Positions 28,851 through 39,229 of a stretch of DNA of 64,000 bases are shown in pieces (positions within the stretch are counted from its first letter, which is position 1; each line of letters starts with the position of its first letter). Source of the DNA: Bradyrhizobium sp. PSBB068 (GTDB lineage Bacteria > Pseudomonadota > Alphaproteobacteria > Rhizobiales > Xanthobacteraceae); assembly GCA_016839165.1 (NCBI GenBank), contig CP069300.1, positions 5,146,001 through 5,210,000 on the forward strand, read 5' to 3'. Both the position numbers and the translations under genes were made by a program. A model generated the notes under the pieces. That model ran no database searches, was not told the origin of the DNA, and was given only the letters and a program-made list of their open reading frames with translations.

Positions 28851-29384
28851 TCAGACAACGCCAGCAAAACCCAAGAGACCTCCGGCGAGCAACATCCACA
28901 AAGGATTGATCCGCGTCGCAAAAGCAAGCGTGGCTGCGACAATGGTGATCAGGACCGCGATCCAACTTTGGTCTGATGTCTGCGCCACGATCAGGCCGGA
29001 TGCAGCCATCAGGCCGATCGACAGCGGAACCAATGCCGCCTGGATGATCGCCGGCCAGCGCGCGTCGCGCGAGCGATCGAGGAAACGGCTGACATAATAG
29101 GCAAGCAGCGCGGTCGGTCCGCACATCGCAACCGTCGCAGCCAACGCCCCGGCAACGCCTGCGACAGAATAACCTATCAGCGTCACGATCAGCACGTTCG
29201 GTCCCGGCGAGAGCTGCGAGATCGCGAACACGTCGGCGAACTGCTTGTCGGTCAACCAGTGATGTACGTCGACCGCGGCGCGGTGCATTTCGGGGATCGC
29301 CGAATTGGCCCCGCCGACCGCGAACAGCGACATCAAACCGAAGGTCCATACCAGCGCCGCGACCGGGTTGGACTCCCTATTCAT
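28851..29384 (-). CDS. chrA: chromate transporter, second half-size ChrA protein
   Basis: This 177-residue membrane protein has the ChrA motif FAVGGANSAIPEMHR and the conserved ISQLSPGPNVLIVTLIGY. It corresponds to one of the two homologous halves of full-length ChrA. It overlaps the preceding half-gene by four bases (ATGA). The pair probably works together in chromate efflux or, as in some relatives, transport of another oxyanion. Confidence 0.88.
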   Translation of the reverse strand: MNRESNPVAALVWTFGLMSLFAVGGANSAIPEMHRAAVDVHHWLTDKQFADVFAISQLSPGPNVLIVTLIGYSVAGVAGALAATVAMCGPTALLAYYVSRFLDRSRDARWPAIIQAALVPLSIGLMAASGLIVAQTSDQSWIAVLITIVAATLAFATRINPLWMLLAGGLLGFAGVV

Positions 29385-29992
29385 GACTTCACCATGCGCC
29401 GGGTCACGATCGTGATCGCGAGGCTGAGCGGGATCGCCACCAGCAGCACGATCTGCAGCGGCCAGCGGATCAGACCGATCGCGACGAAGACCGCGGCCAG
29501 GATGACGAGGCCTGTGACATCACGCCGCTGCAACAGCGGCAGCATCATCTTGAGGACGACGGCGAACAGCAGCCCGACCGCGGCACAGGCCACGCCGGCA
29601 AGCGTCCGGCGCAGTATGTCGACATCGCCGTAGCGGGCGTAGAGCGCGGCAAGGATGGTCGCGATCACCATCGGCGGCCCGACCAGCCCGGCGAAGGCCG
29701 CGAAGGCGCCGGCGACGCCGCGAAAGCGCGAACCGAACACGACCGACAGGTTGACGATGTTCGGACCTGGCAGGAAATGGCACAGCGCGAAGGTCTCGTT
29801 GAACTCCTCCGCCGTCATCCAACGGTGCTGTTCGACGATCGCCCGCCGGGCCCAGACCAGGACCCCGCCAAAGCCGGCCAGCGACATCTTGGCAAACGCC
29901 AGGAACAGCTCGAGAAGCCCGGGCTGGTGGGGTGGAGACGGCGCGGAGACATCCGGCGCCGGGGCGGCAACCGGCGGGGATTCCGGGGGCAT
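29381..29992 (-). CDS. chrA: chromate transporter, first half-size ChrA protein
   Basis: This 203-residue protein from the ATG at 29992 has a Pro-rich N-terminal tail of about 25 residues, then the ChrA half-domain with SLAGFGGVLVWARRAIVEQHRWMTAEEF and CHFLPGPNIVNLSVVFG. It is the N-terminal partner of the split chromate transporter encoded next. Confidence 0.88.
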   Translation of the reverse strand: MPPESPPVAAPAPDVSAPSPPHQPGLLELFLAFAKMSLAGFGGVLVWARRAIVEQHRWMTAEEFNETFALCHFLPGPNIVNLSVVFGSRFRGVAGAFAAFAGLVGPPMVIATILAALYARYGDVDILRRTLAGVACAAVGLLFAVVLKMMLPLLQRRDVTGLVILAAVFVAIGLIRWPLQIVLLVAIPLSLAITIVTRRMVKS

Positions 29993-30099
29993 GGCCAAAA
30001 TCTAGAACGGCTCCGGGACGCCGGCCAACCCAAATTGGTGTGTTTTCACAGCGGAAAGGGTCTGAATCGGCTCTGTTTTTCTACGGCTTTGCCGCTATA

Positions 30100-30434
30100 T
30101 TGGGGGTGCCGGTTCGCCGGCTATGGAAATAAATGGCCGTCGCAATAAACCATTCGGACCCGGGGGCGGTACCCGGCGCCTCCACCAAAACCCATCTAAG
30201 CCCCCTTCGGTGGCTTTTGGCGGGGGCGAAATAGGATCGACGAGGGCGTAAAGGGCGTGTTTTTTCTCGGTATGGTTCCGCCGTTATCGGGCTAATGCAA
30301 TAGTTGCCAACGACAACTTTGCTCCGGTTGCTCAGGCTGCGTAACGCAGTTTGAAAGACCATCTTAAAGTCCTAACGGGTTAAGCTCCGTTAGGCGGGGT
30401 TCGGAGGCACCTGGCAACAGAAGCCTCCACTTTA
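30100..30434 (+). ncRNA. ssrA: two-piece (permuted) tmRNA
   Basis: The gene is circularly permuted. The acceptor piece comes first and ends in GCCTCCACCA at 30187, with a T-arm of CCGGG, a 7-base loop and CCCGG. A 34-base excised segment (30188-30221) follows. The coding piece starts with GGGGGCGAAATAGGATCGAC at 30222, whose GGGGGC pairs with the acceptor GCCTCC. The tag frame at 30306-30344 encodes ANDNFAPVAQAA then TAA. The RNA rescues stalled ribosomes and tags products for ClpXP. Exact outer ends are estimated. The design is typical of Alphaproteobacteria, and the tag fits Bradyrhizobium. Confidence 0.93.
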
Positions 30435-30575
30435 TTCCTCGATCGGGCGTCCGCCCGCATTTCAGCCATCGGCCCTGCTGATTTCCGGCTCCCGGCGGGG
30501 TAGCATGGGGGCAAAGCGGGCGAGTCGGATCATCCGGCGAGCCTCACCGGCTATTTTCGAAGCGACAGGATCACC

Positions 30576-31098
30576 ATGGCGACCGATCACATCCGATATG
30601 ACGTGCTGGCGCGCGATGCGCTGCGCGGGGTGCTGCGCCGGGTCCTGTCGGATGCGGCCGAACACGGCCTGCCGGGTGAGCATCATTTCTACATCACCTT
30701 CCTCTCGCACGGCGACGGCGTGAAGCTGTCACCGCGGCTGCTCGCGCAGTATCCGGAGGAGATGACCATCATCCTGCAGCACCAGTTCTGGGATCTGGTG
30801 GTGACCGAGGACCGCTTCGAGGTCGGCCTGTCGTTCGGCGGGATTCCCGAGCGGCTCAACGTGCCGTTTGCCGCGGTGACGCGTTTCCTCGATCCGTCCG
30901 CGCCGTTCGACCTGCGGTTCGACGTCTCGGACGCGCTGTCCGAGGAAGCGCCTGCCGCACCGGCAGTGGCCGCCCCCCCCTCCCGCGCCGGCTGCCCGGG
31001 CCGTGGTCGAGCCCGAGACGGCCGAGACCGAGCAGGAGCCCGCGAAGCCCAGCGAAGGCGCCGAGGTGGTGCGGCTGGACCGTTTCCGCAAGAAATAA
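30576..31098 (+). CDS. sspB: SspB, ClpXP adaptor for ssrA-tagged proteins (frame broken near the C-terminus)
   Basis: The 5' frame encodes an alpha-type SspB (MATDHIRYDVLARDALRGVL, FYITFLSHGDGVKLSPRLL), which delivers tmRNA-tagged proteins to ClpXP. At a run of eight C (30973-30980) the frame shifts. As written, the frame gives an Arg/Gly-rich tail to a stop at 31103. Removing one C gives PPPAPAARAVVEPE and ends EVVRLDRFRKK with TAA at 31096-31098, the expected acidic linker and ClpX-docking tail. Either a sequencing error or true slippage is possible. It lies about 140 bases after ssrA, whose tag it recognises. Confidence 0.9.
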
Positions 31099-31143
31099 TC
31101 TAAACGCGGATCTCTCTTCACCTTGTAGGATGCATGTGAGGAT

Positions 31144-31166
31144 CGGGATGACAGATCGTCATCCCG
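31144..31166. terminator. hairpin after sspB
   Basis: CGGGATGAC, loop AGATC, GTCATCCCG makes a perfect 9-bp stem between sspB and fumC. There is no clear T-run, so it may be a weak terminator or a small repeat. Confidence 0.4.
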
Positions 31167-31273
31167 TACTATCTTCCGCATGAACGTGTCTCCGCGTGGA
31201 CGCCTTCGCGTCGTCACGCTGGAAGACCGGCGCCATGCCGGACCACGTGCTGATGACGCAACGGAGAGCATCC

Positions 31274-32689
<1,416 letters not shown>

Positions 32690-32965
32690 GCCACGGGCGC
32701 GCAATGTCCGGATAATTACGGTCAGCGCGCGTGATATAATTATGGATCATAACGCCTAAAGACTAAGGCTGTTTGCCTATCAGCTCTGCGCTGGCGCATG
32801 GTACAGACGTCTAGTTTTCGCAGAGCGAAACGGATTCTTTGATGCTATCAGAAGCATCAAACGGGGATTCGGGATGGGTATCGAGCCGGGCGCGCAGCGC
32901 GATCGCTCTTGCTTTCGTCACGATGCATCACCAATTCCGCTTTGGGGACGATGAGGACGACGAGC

Positions 32966-33169
32966 ATGGGCGACGTGGTCAACCTGAAACGATTCAAGAA
33001 GCGCGGCGAGCGCGAACAAGCAGCCAAGCAGGCCGAAGCCAATCGTGCGCTATTCGGTCGCACCAAATCCGAACGAGCGCGTGACGAATTTCTCGGCGAG
33101 CGCAACGCGCGAGTGCTGGATCAGCACCGCATCGATCAGCAGCGTATCGAAAGTGGTGACGCATCATGA
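32966..33169 (+). CDS. DUF4169-type small basic protein
   Basis: This 67-residue, strongly charged protein (MGDVVNLKRFKKRGEREQAAKQ, then GRTKSERARDEF) matches my memory of the alphaproteobacterial DUF4169 family. It is almost certainly one long helix. Its stop overlaps the start of the ribbon-helix-helix gene (ATGA at 33166), and the two families are commonly paired. Function unknown. The 276-base gap upstream holds a TATAAT at 32735-32740 without a convincing -35. Confidence 0.75.
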   Translation: MGDVVNLKRFKKRGEREQAAKQAEANRALFGRTKSERARDEFLGERNARVLDQHRIDQQRIESGDAS

Positions 33170-33441
33170 AGTCTCCCGTCGTCAAGCGTTCGATCGTCGT
33201 GGCCGGTCACAAGACCAGCGTCAGCCTCGAAGAAGCCTTCTGGAACGGCATGAAGGAGATTTCCGGTCTGCGGAACATGACGCTGTCCGAATTGGTCGGC
33301 GAGATCGACAGCAACCGCCAGCAGGGCAATCTGTCCTCCGCGATCCGGCTTTTCGTGCTCGACTATTTCCGTTCGCGCGCTACCCCGGCGGTGCCGACGG
33401 ATGTCAGGCCGCAGCAGGTCGACACGCGCCAGCAGGCCTGA
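33166..33441 (+). CDS. ribbon-helix-helix domain protein
   Basis: This 91-residue protein begins KSPVVKRSIVVAGHKTSVSLEEAFW, a beta strand and helix of the RHH type, followed by MTLSELVGEID and a second helix. It belongs to the ribbon-helix-helix family found with DUF4169 in Alphaproteobacteria. DNA binding is probable from the fold, but no target is known. Translation is coupled to the upstream gene. Confidence 0.8.
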   Translation: MKSPVVKRSIVVAGHKTSVSLEEAFWNGMKEISGLRNMTLSELVGEIDSNRQQGNLSSAIRLFVLDYFRSRATPAVPTDVRPQQVDTRQQA

Positions 33442-33497
33442 CGGCCTTCACCGGCCGTCGATTGAGCAGACGGCCGTTCCGCCGCGCGGACTTCAGC

Positions 33498-33851
33498 ATG
33501 AAGGTCAATCGCATCGTCGCGAACATTGCCGCATCCGACATCGCGGCGGCGAAGTCGTTCTATCGCGACGTGCTTGGCCTCGAGCCGTTGATGGATTTCG
33601 GTTGGGTTGCGACTTACGGCTCATCCGAAACGATGCAGGTTCAAATCAGCTTCGCTTCCGAAGGCGGCTCCGGCACGCCGGTACCCGATCTCTCGATCGA
33701 GGTCGACGACCTCGATGAAGCCATGCGCCGGATGACGGCAGCCCGCATCGCGATCGAATACGGACCGGCGGACGAGCCGTGGGGCGTGCGGCGCTTCTTC
33801 GTCCGCGATCCCTTCGGCCGGCTGATCAACATCCTCCAGCACCAATCCTGA
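33498..33851 (+). CDS. glyoxalase/VOC superfamily protein
   Basis: This 117-residue single-domain protein from the ATG at 33498 (MKVNRIVANIAASDIAAAKSF) has two beta-alpha-beta-beta-beta repeats and the ending RRFFVRDPFGRLINILQH. It resembles bleomycin-resistance/glyoxalase-type proteins. The specific activity is not evident, and the His/Glu metal pattern is incomplete, so it may bind rather than transform a ligand. Confidence 0.82.
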   Translation: MKVNRIVANIAASDIAAAKSFYRDVLGLEPLMDFGWVATYGSSETMQVQISFASEGGSGTPVPDLSIEVDDLDEAMRRMTAARIAIEYGPADEPWGVRRFFVRDPFGRLINILQHQS

Positions 33852-33916
33852 TCCAGCGCGTCGTTTGACGCGTCTCCTTCGCGCGAACCAGTGCCCACTT
33901 CGCTTGAAAACGCGGA

Positions 33917-36900
33917 TTAGTTCTGCATCGCCGGTCGCGGGGGCGGATTGGCGACCTGCGGCGTCAGCGACAATGGCGGGCGCAGCGGCCTTGGCCTCGC
34001 CGCGCCGGGCGCCGGCTTGACCTCGATCGGCGGCGGCAATGGCGCCACCTGCGGCTGGCTCGCCACCGGCGCGGGCGGCACGACGGCCGGTGCGGTTGCA
34101 ACCGGCGGAACGATCGGCGGTCGCGGCGCCACGATCTTCGGCTTTGGGGCCACGCGGCGCGGATCGCGCCCGGGCACCGGCACGTCCGCCGGTGGTATCG
34201 CCGCTGAATTTGCGCCGGGCACGTCGGGCGTCGGCTCGGCGGAAGGCGGCAGGGCCGCCGGGGTCGGCGGCGGCACGGGTTCGCCGCGCTCGATCGCATC
34301 GAGCCGCCTGGTCTCCCGATCGATCGCGCGCACCGCGAGCCACGACGACAACGCCGCAATGTCGATGCTGCGCGACAATCCGTCGGGCGTGCCGACGGCG
34401 AGCAGCTGGATCTCCGGGCGGCTGTTCGCGGTGCCGACCTGGGTCGATGCCAGCGCGGCGCGAATGTCGGCCTGGTCGGCCGGAATGTCATAGCCGCCGG
34501 ACAGGATGACGTTGGCACCATTGGCCGCGAGCGTGGTGGCACCGACCCGGATGCGGCCGTCACGGATGTTGAAGGGAATTTGCGCCGAAGCGACCGATAG
34601 CGGACCCGCCGCGAGCGCCGGTTCGACGATCTGCCGCAACCGCGTATCGTCGGTGGCCTGACCGGAATCGCTGGCGCGGATCGCGACGTCGAACGCACGC
34701 GGATCGAGCCCCGGAAGGTTCAGCCCGTCGAGCGTCACAGTGCCGCTGCCGGACAGCGCACCTGATAGCGCCGAGGCGCTGCGGCCCTGCGTCAACAACG
34801 TCATCTGCATCGAAGCGCGTGCCCTCGGCATCGCCAGATTGCGGTAGCGCAAGGCCGAAGCGTCGACACCCGACAGCTGCACATTGGCGTTCAGCGCGAG
34901 CCCGTTGACGCCCTGCCGCGCGTCGATGGAGGCAGTCGCCTCGCCGCCGCCGATCTTGCCCTTGATGCCGTCGAAGGTCAGGGCCTGCCCGTCCGACCTG
35001 ATGGTGCCGCTGACCGGCTGCAGCTCCGCGCCGCCCGGCAGCCGACCATGCAGCGCTTCGAAGGTGACCTTGCCGCGCCAGGCGCTTGTCAGCCCCTGGC
35101 CGAGCGGCTCCGTCGCATCGTGACCCGCGCTACCGATCGCAGCCGCAAAGATCGGCGCCAGCTCGATTTGATCGAGGCCGACTTCGCCTTCGAGGCTCTT
35201 CTGATCGCCGAGTGTCAGCGCCAGACGGCCGCGCAGCCGCGAACCGGCGACGATGCTGTCGAGATCGTCGAAGGTCAGTTTGTCGCCCGCGAGCGTGAGC
35301 TTCGACGACAGGCGGATGTTCGCGGCGGGATCGGATGATTTCAGATTGAGCAGCGGACTGATGTCGGCGCTGCGGACGCGGAGGCTGACGCTGGATTTGT
35401 TCTCGCTGGCCCCGTCCTTGGTCCAAGGCTCCGCCGTCCCCTCCGCATCGGCGTCGAGCCCCGCGCCCCAGAGTCTCGCCTTCAGCCGCAGCGGCGCTTG
35501 CCACGCGCCGCTCACGGTGACCTCGAACTGGGTCGCGCCGGCGCCGGCTGCGACCGCACCGTCAAGGCCGAGCAGCGCCAGCAGCGCACCGCCCTCGCCG
35601 GCGGAGATTTTCGCCTCGGCTGTCATGTCGCTGCGGCGAAGTGCGTCGACATCCAGCGCACGGATCGCAGCGAGCGGCGGCGTCGCCGAGATCACCGTAT
35701 TGCCCTTGAGCGGCGGCGTATCGAGATCGAGCGTCGCGCGCGCGTTGCCGCGATCGGCGGTCTTGCCCTTGCCGAGATCGAGCACAAGCCTGGCGCGGAC
35801 CGGGCCGGCATCCGCACGAAGCACGCCGAGCCGCGCGGCGAGCGCCGGCGCGAAGGGCTGAACGACGGCAGTCAGCCGGGCGAGCGAGGCAGCGGTCGCG
35901 TCGAGCGTGAGCTTGCCGGTCGAATTCGCACGGTCGAAATTGCCGCTGCCGTCCAGCGTGACGTTGTCGGGCTGGCCGATCTTGACGCGCTCGAGCACGA
36001 TACTCTTCGGGTTGTAGACAATCTTCGCCAGCAGCGGTCGCAATTCCTGCCCCGAGGAGATTGCGCGCGCGACGTCCAGCGACAGCTGCGCCTCATCGGG
36101 CCATTCGGCTTGCGGACCAGCCAGTGAGCGGATGACGGCTGCGGTCGCATCGAGATCCAGCCGCTCCGCCTTCAACTGCGCCTCGACCTTCGATCCGCTC
36201 GCCGCCTCGCGATGCGCGACCGCGATGCGGCCCTCGAGCGCGCCGCCCTCGACTTCCGCCTTCATCGCGTCGATCGAAAAGCCTGATGGCGACACCGTGA
36301 CGTCGCCGCGCAGGCGCAGCGGTTTCTGGCTGCGATAGGCGATGTCGCTCCGCCCCTGCAGCCAGGTCATCAGCGTATCGGGATCGGACGATTCGATGTT
36401 GAGCGCGGTCTTGAAGCTGTTAGCGGCCCCGGCTTGCGCGCTGGCGCCGCTCAGCGAGACCCGGGTGGATCCCGGCGCGCGAAACTCCAACCGGCGCACG
36501 ATCCATGATTTCGCATCCGATTGCAGCTCAGCCGAGATGTCCTGTAATGGGCGGCCACCGAGCATGACCTGCTCGGACGTGAGCTCGACCTGCGCCGGAA
36601 TCGGGCTTTGCGGAAGGCCCGACAGCACCGCACGCATCGCCGGCAGCACCTGCACCGGCTCGACATTGCCGTTGCCGCCATCCTTGGTGCCATCTTTGGC
36701 GGCGAACCTGTCGCCATCGAGCTGCCGCGCCGCAAGGGAGGCGCGCAGCAACGGCGAGGTACCGAACCGGAGGTCGCCATTGCCCGCGAGTTTCAGAGCA
36801 CGGTCCTCGGCGCCGTAGCTGACCTCGATCTGGTCGAGCCGCGCCGCGGAATAGTCCGACTTGACCTTGGCGGCGATCCGCCACGACGGCATGTCGCTGC

Positions 36901-37639
36901 CGCCGCGCTGGCCCGGCGTGCCCGCCAACGTCACTGTGCCGTCGAACCGCGGCGCGCGGGCCTCGAAGGTCAGGATGCCGTCGAGATCGGCCGACACCGG
37001 CCGCTGCCCGGGATCGATGTTGAAGTGCAGGCGGGTGCCGCTGCCGTCAGCGCTTTGCCCCGACGAGATCCGGAACGGGTAGCGGTTGCCGTCGAACATG
37101 AAATTGCCGTCACCGCGGATCGCGCCGGCCAGCGAGCGGACATCGCCGCTGAAAGCAATGTCGTTCAGCTCGAGCGTGCTGCGGCTCGCGGCATCGTGCA
37201 GCGCGACGCGGCCGGTCAGATTGAGGCGGTCGATCGCCAGCGAAGCCAGGTTGAAGGTCCCGCTCGACGGCGACCAGTCGATCCGCCCCTTCGGATCGAG
37301 CCCGAGATCGAGCGACAGGCCGTTGATGGTGAGCTCGTTGGCGCGCACCTCGCCGCGCATCAGGGAGCTCAGGCTGAACTCGACGTCGAGATCGGCGGCG
37401 CGGACCTTGCCGAGGTCGTTGGCGCTGCCGACGGTGACGGATTTCAACCGCAGCGATGGCGCGGGCAGCAGACGCGCGTCAAGATTGCCGGCGACGCGAA
37501 CCGGCGCGCCGATGATCTTGGACGCCTCCGCCTCGAACTGCGGCCTGAACTGGTTCCAGTCAACGAAATACGGACCGACCAGCGCAGCGACCAGTGCAAG
37601 AATGAAGGCGATTGCCAGGCCGAGCAGCGTCGTCTGCAC
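33917..37639 (-). CDS. AsmA-family envelope protein
   Basis: This is a 1240-residue protein from a GTG at 37639 (GGGAGACACC upstream). One N-terminal membrane segment (LGLAIAFILALVAALVGPYFV) is followed by the AsmA opening WNQFRPQFEAEASKIIGAPVRVAGNLDARLLP. A very long beta-rich periplasmic body and a C-terminal AsmA-like region follow. The last ~120 residues are Pro/Ala-rich. AsmA-like proteins form bridge-like lipid conduits between the membranes. The gene stands alone. Confidence 0.9.
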   Translation of the reverse strand: MQTTLLGLAIAFILALVAALVGPYFVDWNQFRPQFEAEASKIIGAPVRVAGNLDARLLPAPSLRLKSVTVGSANDLGKVRAADLDVEFSLSSLMRGEVRANELTINGLSLDLGLDPKGRIDWSPSSGTFNLASLAIDRLNLTGRVALHDAASRSTLELNDIAFSGDVRSLAGAIRGDGNFMFDGNRYPFRISSGQSADGSGTRLHFNIDPGQRPVSADLDGILTFEARAPRFDGTVTLAGTPGQRGGSDMPSWRIAAKVKSDYSAARLDQIEVSYGAEDRALKLAGNGDLRFGTSPLLRASLAARQLDGDRFAAKDGTKDGGNGNVEPVQVLPAMRAVLSGLPQSPIPAQVELTSEQVMLGGRPLQDISAELQSDAKSWIVRRLEFRAPGSTRVSLSGASAQAGAANSFKTALNIESSDPDTLMTWLQGRSDIAYRSQKPLRLRGDVTVSPSGFSIDAMKAEVEGGALEGRIAVAHREAASGSKVEAQLKAERLDLDATAAVIRSLAGPQAEWPDEAQLSLDVARAISSGQELRPLLAKIVYNPKSIVLERVKIGQPDNVTLDGSGNFDRANSTGKLTLDATAASLARLTAVVQPFAPALAARLGVLRADAGPVRARLVLDLGKGKTADRGNARATLDLDTPPLKGNTVISATPPLAAIRALDVDALRRSDMTAEAKISAGEGGALLALLGLDGAVAAGAGATQFEVTVSGAWQAPLRLKARLWGAGLDADAEGTAEPWTKDGASENKSSVSLRVRSADISPLLNLKSSDPAANIRLSSKLTLAGDKLTFDDLDSIVAGSRLRGRLALTLGDQKSLEGEVGLDQIELAPIFAAAIGSAGHDATEPLGQGLTSAWRGKVTFEALHGRLPGGAELQPVSGTIRSDGQALTFDGIKGKIGGGEATASIDARQGVNGLALNANVQLSGVDASALRYRNLAMPRARASMQMTLLTQGRSASALSGALSGSGTVTLDGLNLPGLDPRAFDVAIRASDSGQATDDTRLRQIVEPALAAGPLSVASAQIPFNIRDGRIRVGATTLAANGANVILSGGYDIPADQADIRAALASTQVGTANSRPEIQLLAVGTPDGLSRSIDIAALSSWLAVRAIDRETRRLDAIERGEPVPPPTPAALPPSAEPTPDVPGANSAAIPPADVPVPGRDPRRVAPKPKIVAPRPPIVPPVATAPAVVPPAPVASQPQVAPLPPPIEVKPAPGAARPRPLRPPLSLTPQVANPPPRPAMQN

Positions 37640-37848
37640 GGTGTCTCCCTTTGAGCCCGCTCCGCGGCAGCCTCCTCATGCTGAACGCTTTGCCAACCCT
37701 TGGCCGGAGCAACCCAAATATAGAGACAAGTATGGCGAAGTCACAGCGGCTTTACCGCTGCGACGTCGGGTGGACTACGGATTTCCGCTCAAGCCTGCGT
37801 GCGCCGGCCGTCGCGGCAGGGGCGCTGCCCTGCCGCTCAACCGGGATG

Positions 37849-39081
37849 TCACCAGCTCGCAGGGAGCCGCTTCAGCCCGCGCAGCACAAACGTCGGCCGC
37901 CACTCCGGATTTTCCGCGTCATCGAGCCGCAGGTCGGGGATCCGCCGCAGCAGGGTCGAGATCGCGATCTCGGCCTCGATTCGCGCCAGCTGGGCGCCGA
38001 GACAGAAATGGATGCCTCCGCCGAACGACAGCGGCTTCACGTTCGGCCGCTGGATGTCGAGCTTTTCGGGATGGTCGGGATAGACAGCCTCGTCGTGATT
38101 GGCCGAGCCCAGCAGGCACAGCACGCTCTCCCCCTTCGGGATGCGCTTGCCGCCGAGATCCTCGATGTCTTCAAGCGCGACGCGGCCGGTCAGTTGCACC
38201 GAGGAATCGTAGCGCAGGAACTCCTCGATCGCGTTGGTGATCAGGCCGGGATTGGCCTTCAGCAGCGCGAGCTGATCCGGGTTGCGATAGAGCGCAAGCA
38301 GCCCGTTGCCGATCAGGTTGACGGTCGTCTCATGGCCCGCGCCGAACAGCAGGATGATGTTGGCGGTCAGTTCCTCGTTGGTGAGCTTCTGGCCGTCCTC
38401 CTCGGCCTGCACCAGCTGGGTGGTGAGGTCGTCGCCGGGCTGCCTGCGGCGCAGCTCGAACAGCTGGTGGAAGTACATTGCGGCCATCACGTTGCCGGCA
38501 TTGCCCTTCTTGATCTCCTCCGCCGACAGCGGCACCGGATCGAGCAGGCGTCCGCCGTCGCGCGAGCCGGTATAGAAGGCCTCACGCTGCTCCTCGGGGA
38601 TGCCGAGCATGTCGCAGATGATGGTGACCGGCAGGCGGAACGCGAAATCGTCGATCAGGTCCATCCGCCCTTGCGGAATGATGCGGTCGAGCGTCTCGTC
38701 GACGATCTGCTGGATGCGCGGACGCATATCCTCGACCCGGCGTGCGGTGAACGCCTTGACGACGAGGCCGCGCAGGCGGGTGTGATCCGGCGGGTCCTGC
38801 TGCAGCATCCAGTGGCTCATGCTGCGGAAGACCGGCTCCTCCATGATCTTCGGGCCGTAGCGGCGGATCGTACGATCGACGTAATCCTTGCCGAACCGCT
38901 TGTCGCGCAGCACGAGACTGGCCTCGGCGTGCCGGCTGGCGACGAAGGCGCCGTGCGCATTGACATGCATCGGATCGAGCCGGCGCAGCCGCTCGTAATA
39001 CGGATAGGGATTGCGAATGAATTCGGGTGCCAGCGGATTGAAAAGCGGCTCGCCGCTCGCCGGCTGAACTTGCTCGTTCAT
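37849..39081 (-). CDS. cytochrome P450
   Basis: This 410-residue soluble monooxygenase starts at the ATG at 39081 (GAGGTCACC upstream; the frame is open to 39210). The I-helix oxygen motif is LLFGAGHETTVNL, the K-helix is EEFLRYDSSVQ, and the haem-binding loop FGGGIHFCLGAQLAR supplies the axial Cys. It belongs to the bacterial CYP class that uses ferredoxin partners; none is encoded nearby. It is divergent from a TetR gene, with a perfect 13-4-13 operator between them, so induction by a ligand or substrate is likely. Confidence 0.95.
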   Translation of the reverse strand: MNEQVQPASGEPLFNPLAPEFIRNPYPYYERLRRLDPMHVNAHGAFVASRHAEASLVLRDKRFGKDYVDRTIRRYGPKIMEEPVFRSMSHWMLQQDPPDHTRLRGLVVKAFTARRVEDMRPRIQQIVDETLDRIIPQGRMDLIDDFAFRLPVTIICDMLGIPEEQREAFYTGSRDGGRLLDPVPLSAEEIKKGNAGNVMAAMYFHQLFELRRRQPGDDLTTQLVQAEEDGQKLTNEELTANIILLFGAGHETTVNLIGNGLLALYRNPDQLALLKANPGLITNAIEEFLRYDSSVQLTGRVALEDIEDLGGKRIPKGESVLCLLGSANHDEAVYPDHPEKLDIQRPNVKPLSFGGGIHFCLGAQLARIEAEIAISTLLRRIPDLRLDDAENPEWRPTFVLRGLKRLPASW

Positions 39082-39178
39082 GGTGACCTCGTTCGCTCGC
39101 GGCCCCGGTGCCTCCACCCTGGCGCGCCTTGGTGTCATCCTCAAGGCCGCACGATTACGGTGCGGCTGTTCTGGTTCT

Positions 39179-39208
39179 GCAACTCGATACACTCTTGTAT
39201 CGAGTTGC
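39179..39208. promoter_or_regulatory. operator palindrome between the P450 and TetR genes
   Basis: GCAACTCGATACA, spacer CTCT, TGTATCGAGTTGC is a perfect inverted repeat with 13-base arms. It ends 21 bases before the TetR start codon and begins 98 bases before the P450 start, so one site can control both promoters. Confidence 0.85.
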
Positions 39209-39229
39209 ATTCTGCCCTAAACTGCGCCG

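Noticed and set aside
30081..30362. 93-residue minus-strand frame across the ssrA region
   Set aside because: It is the complement of the tmRNA; the RNA features and tag frame explain the sequence.
32735..32740. TATAAT before the DUF4169 gene as a promoter
   Set aside because: No acceptable -35 element lies 15-19 bases upstream, and the site is 226 bases from the gene.
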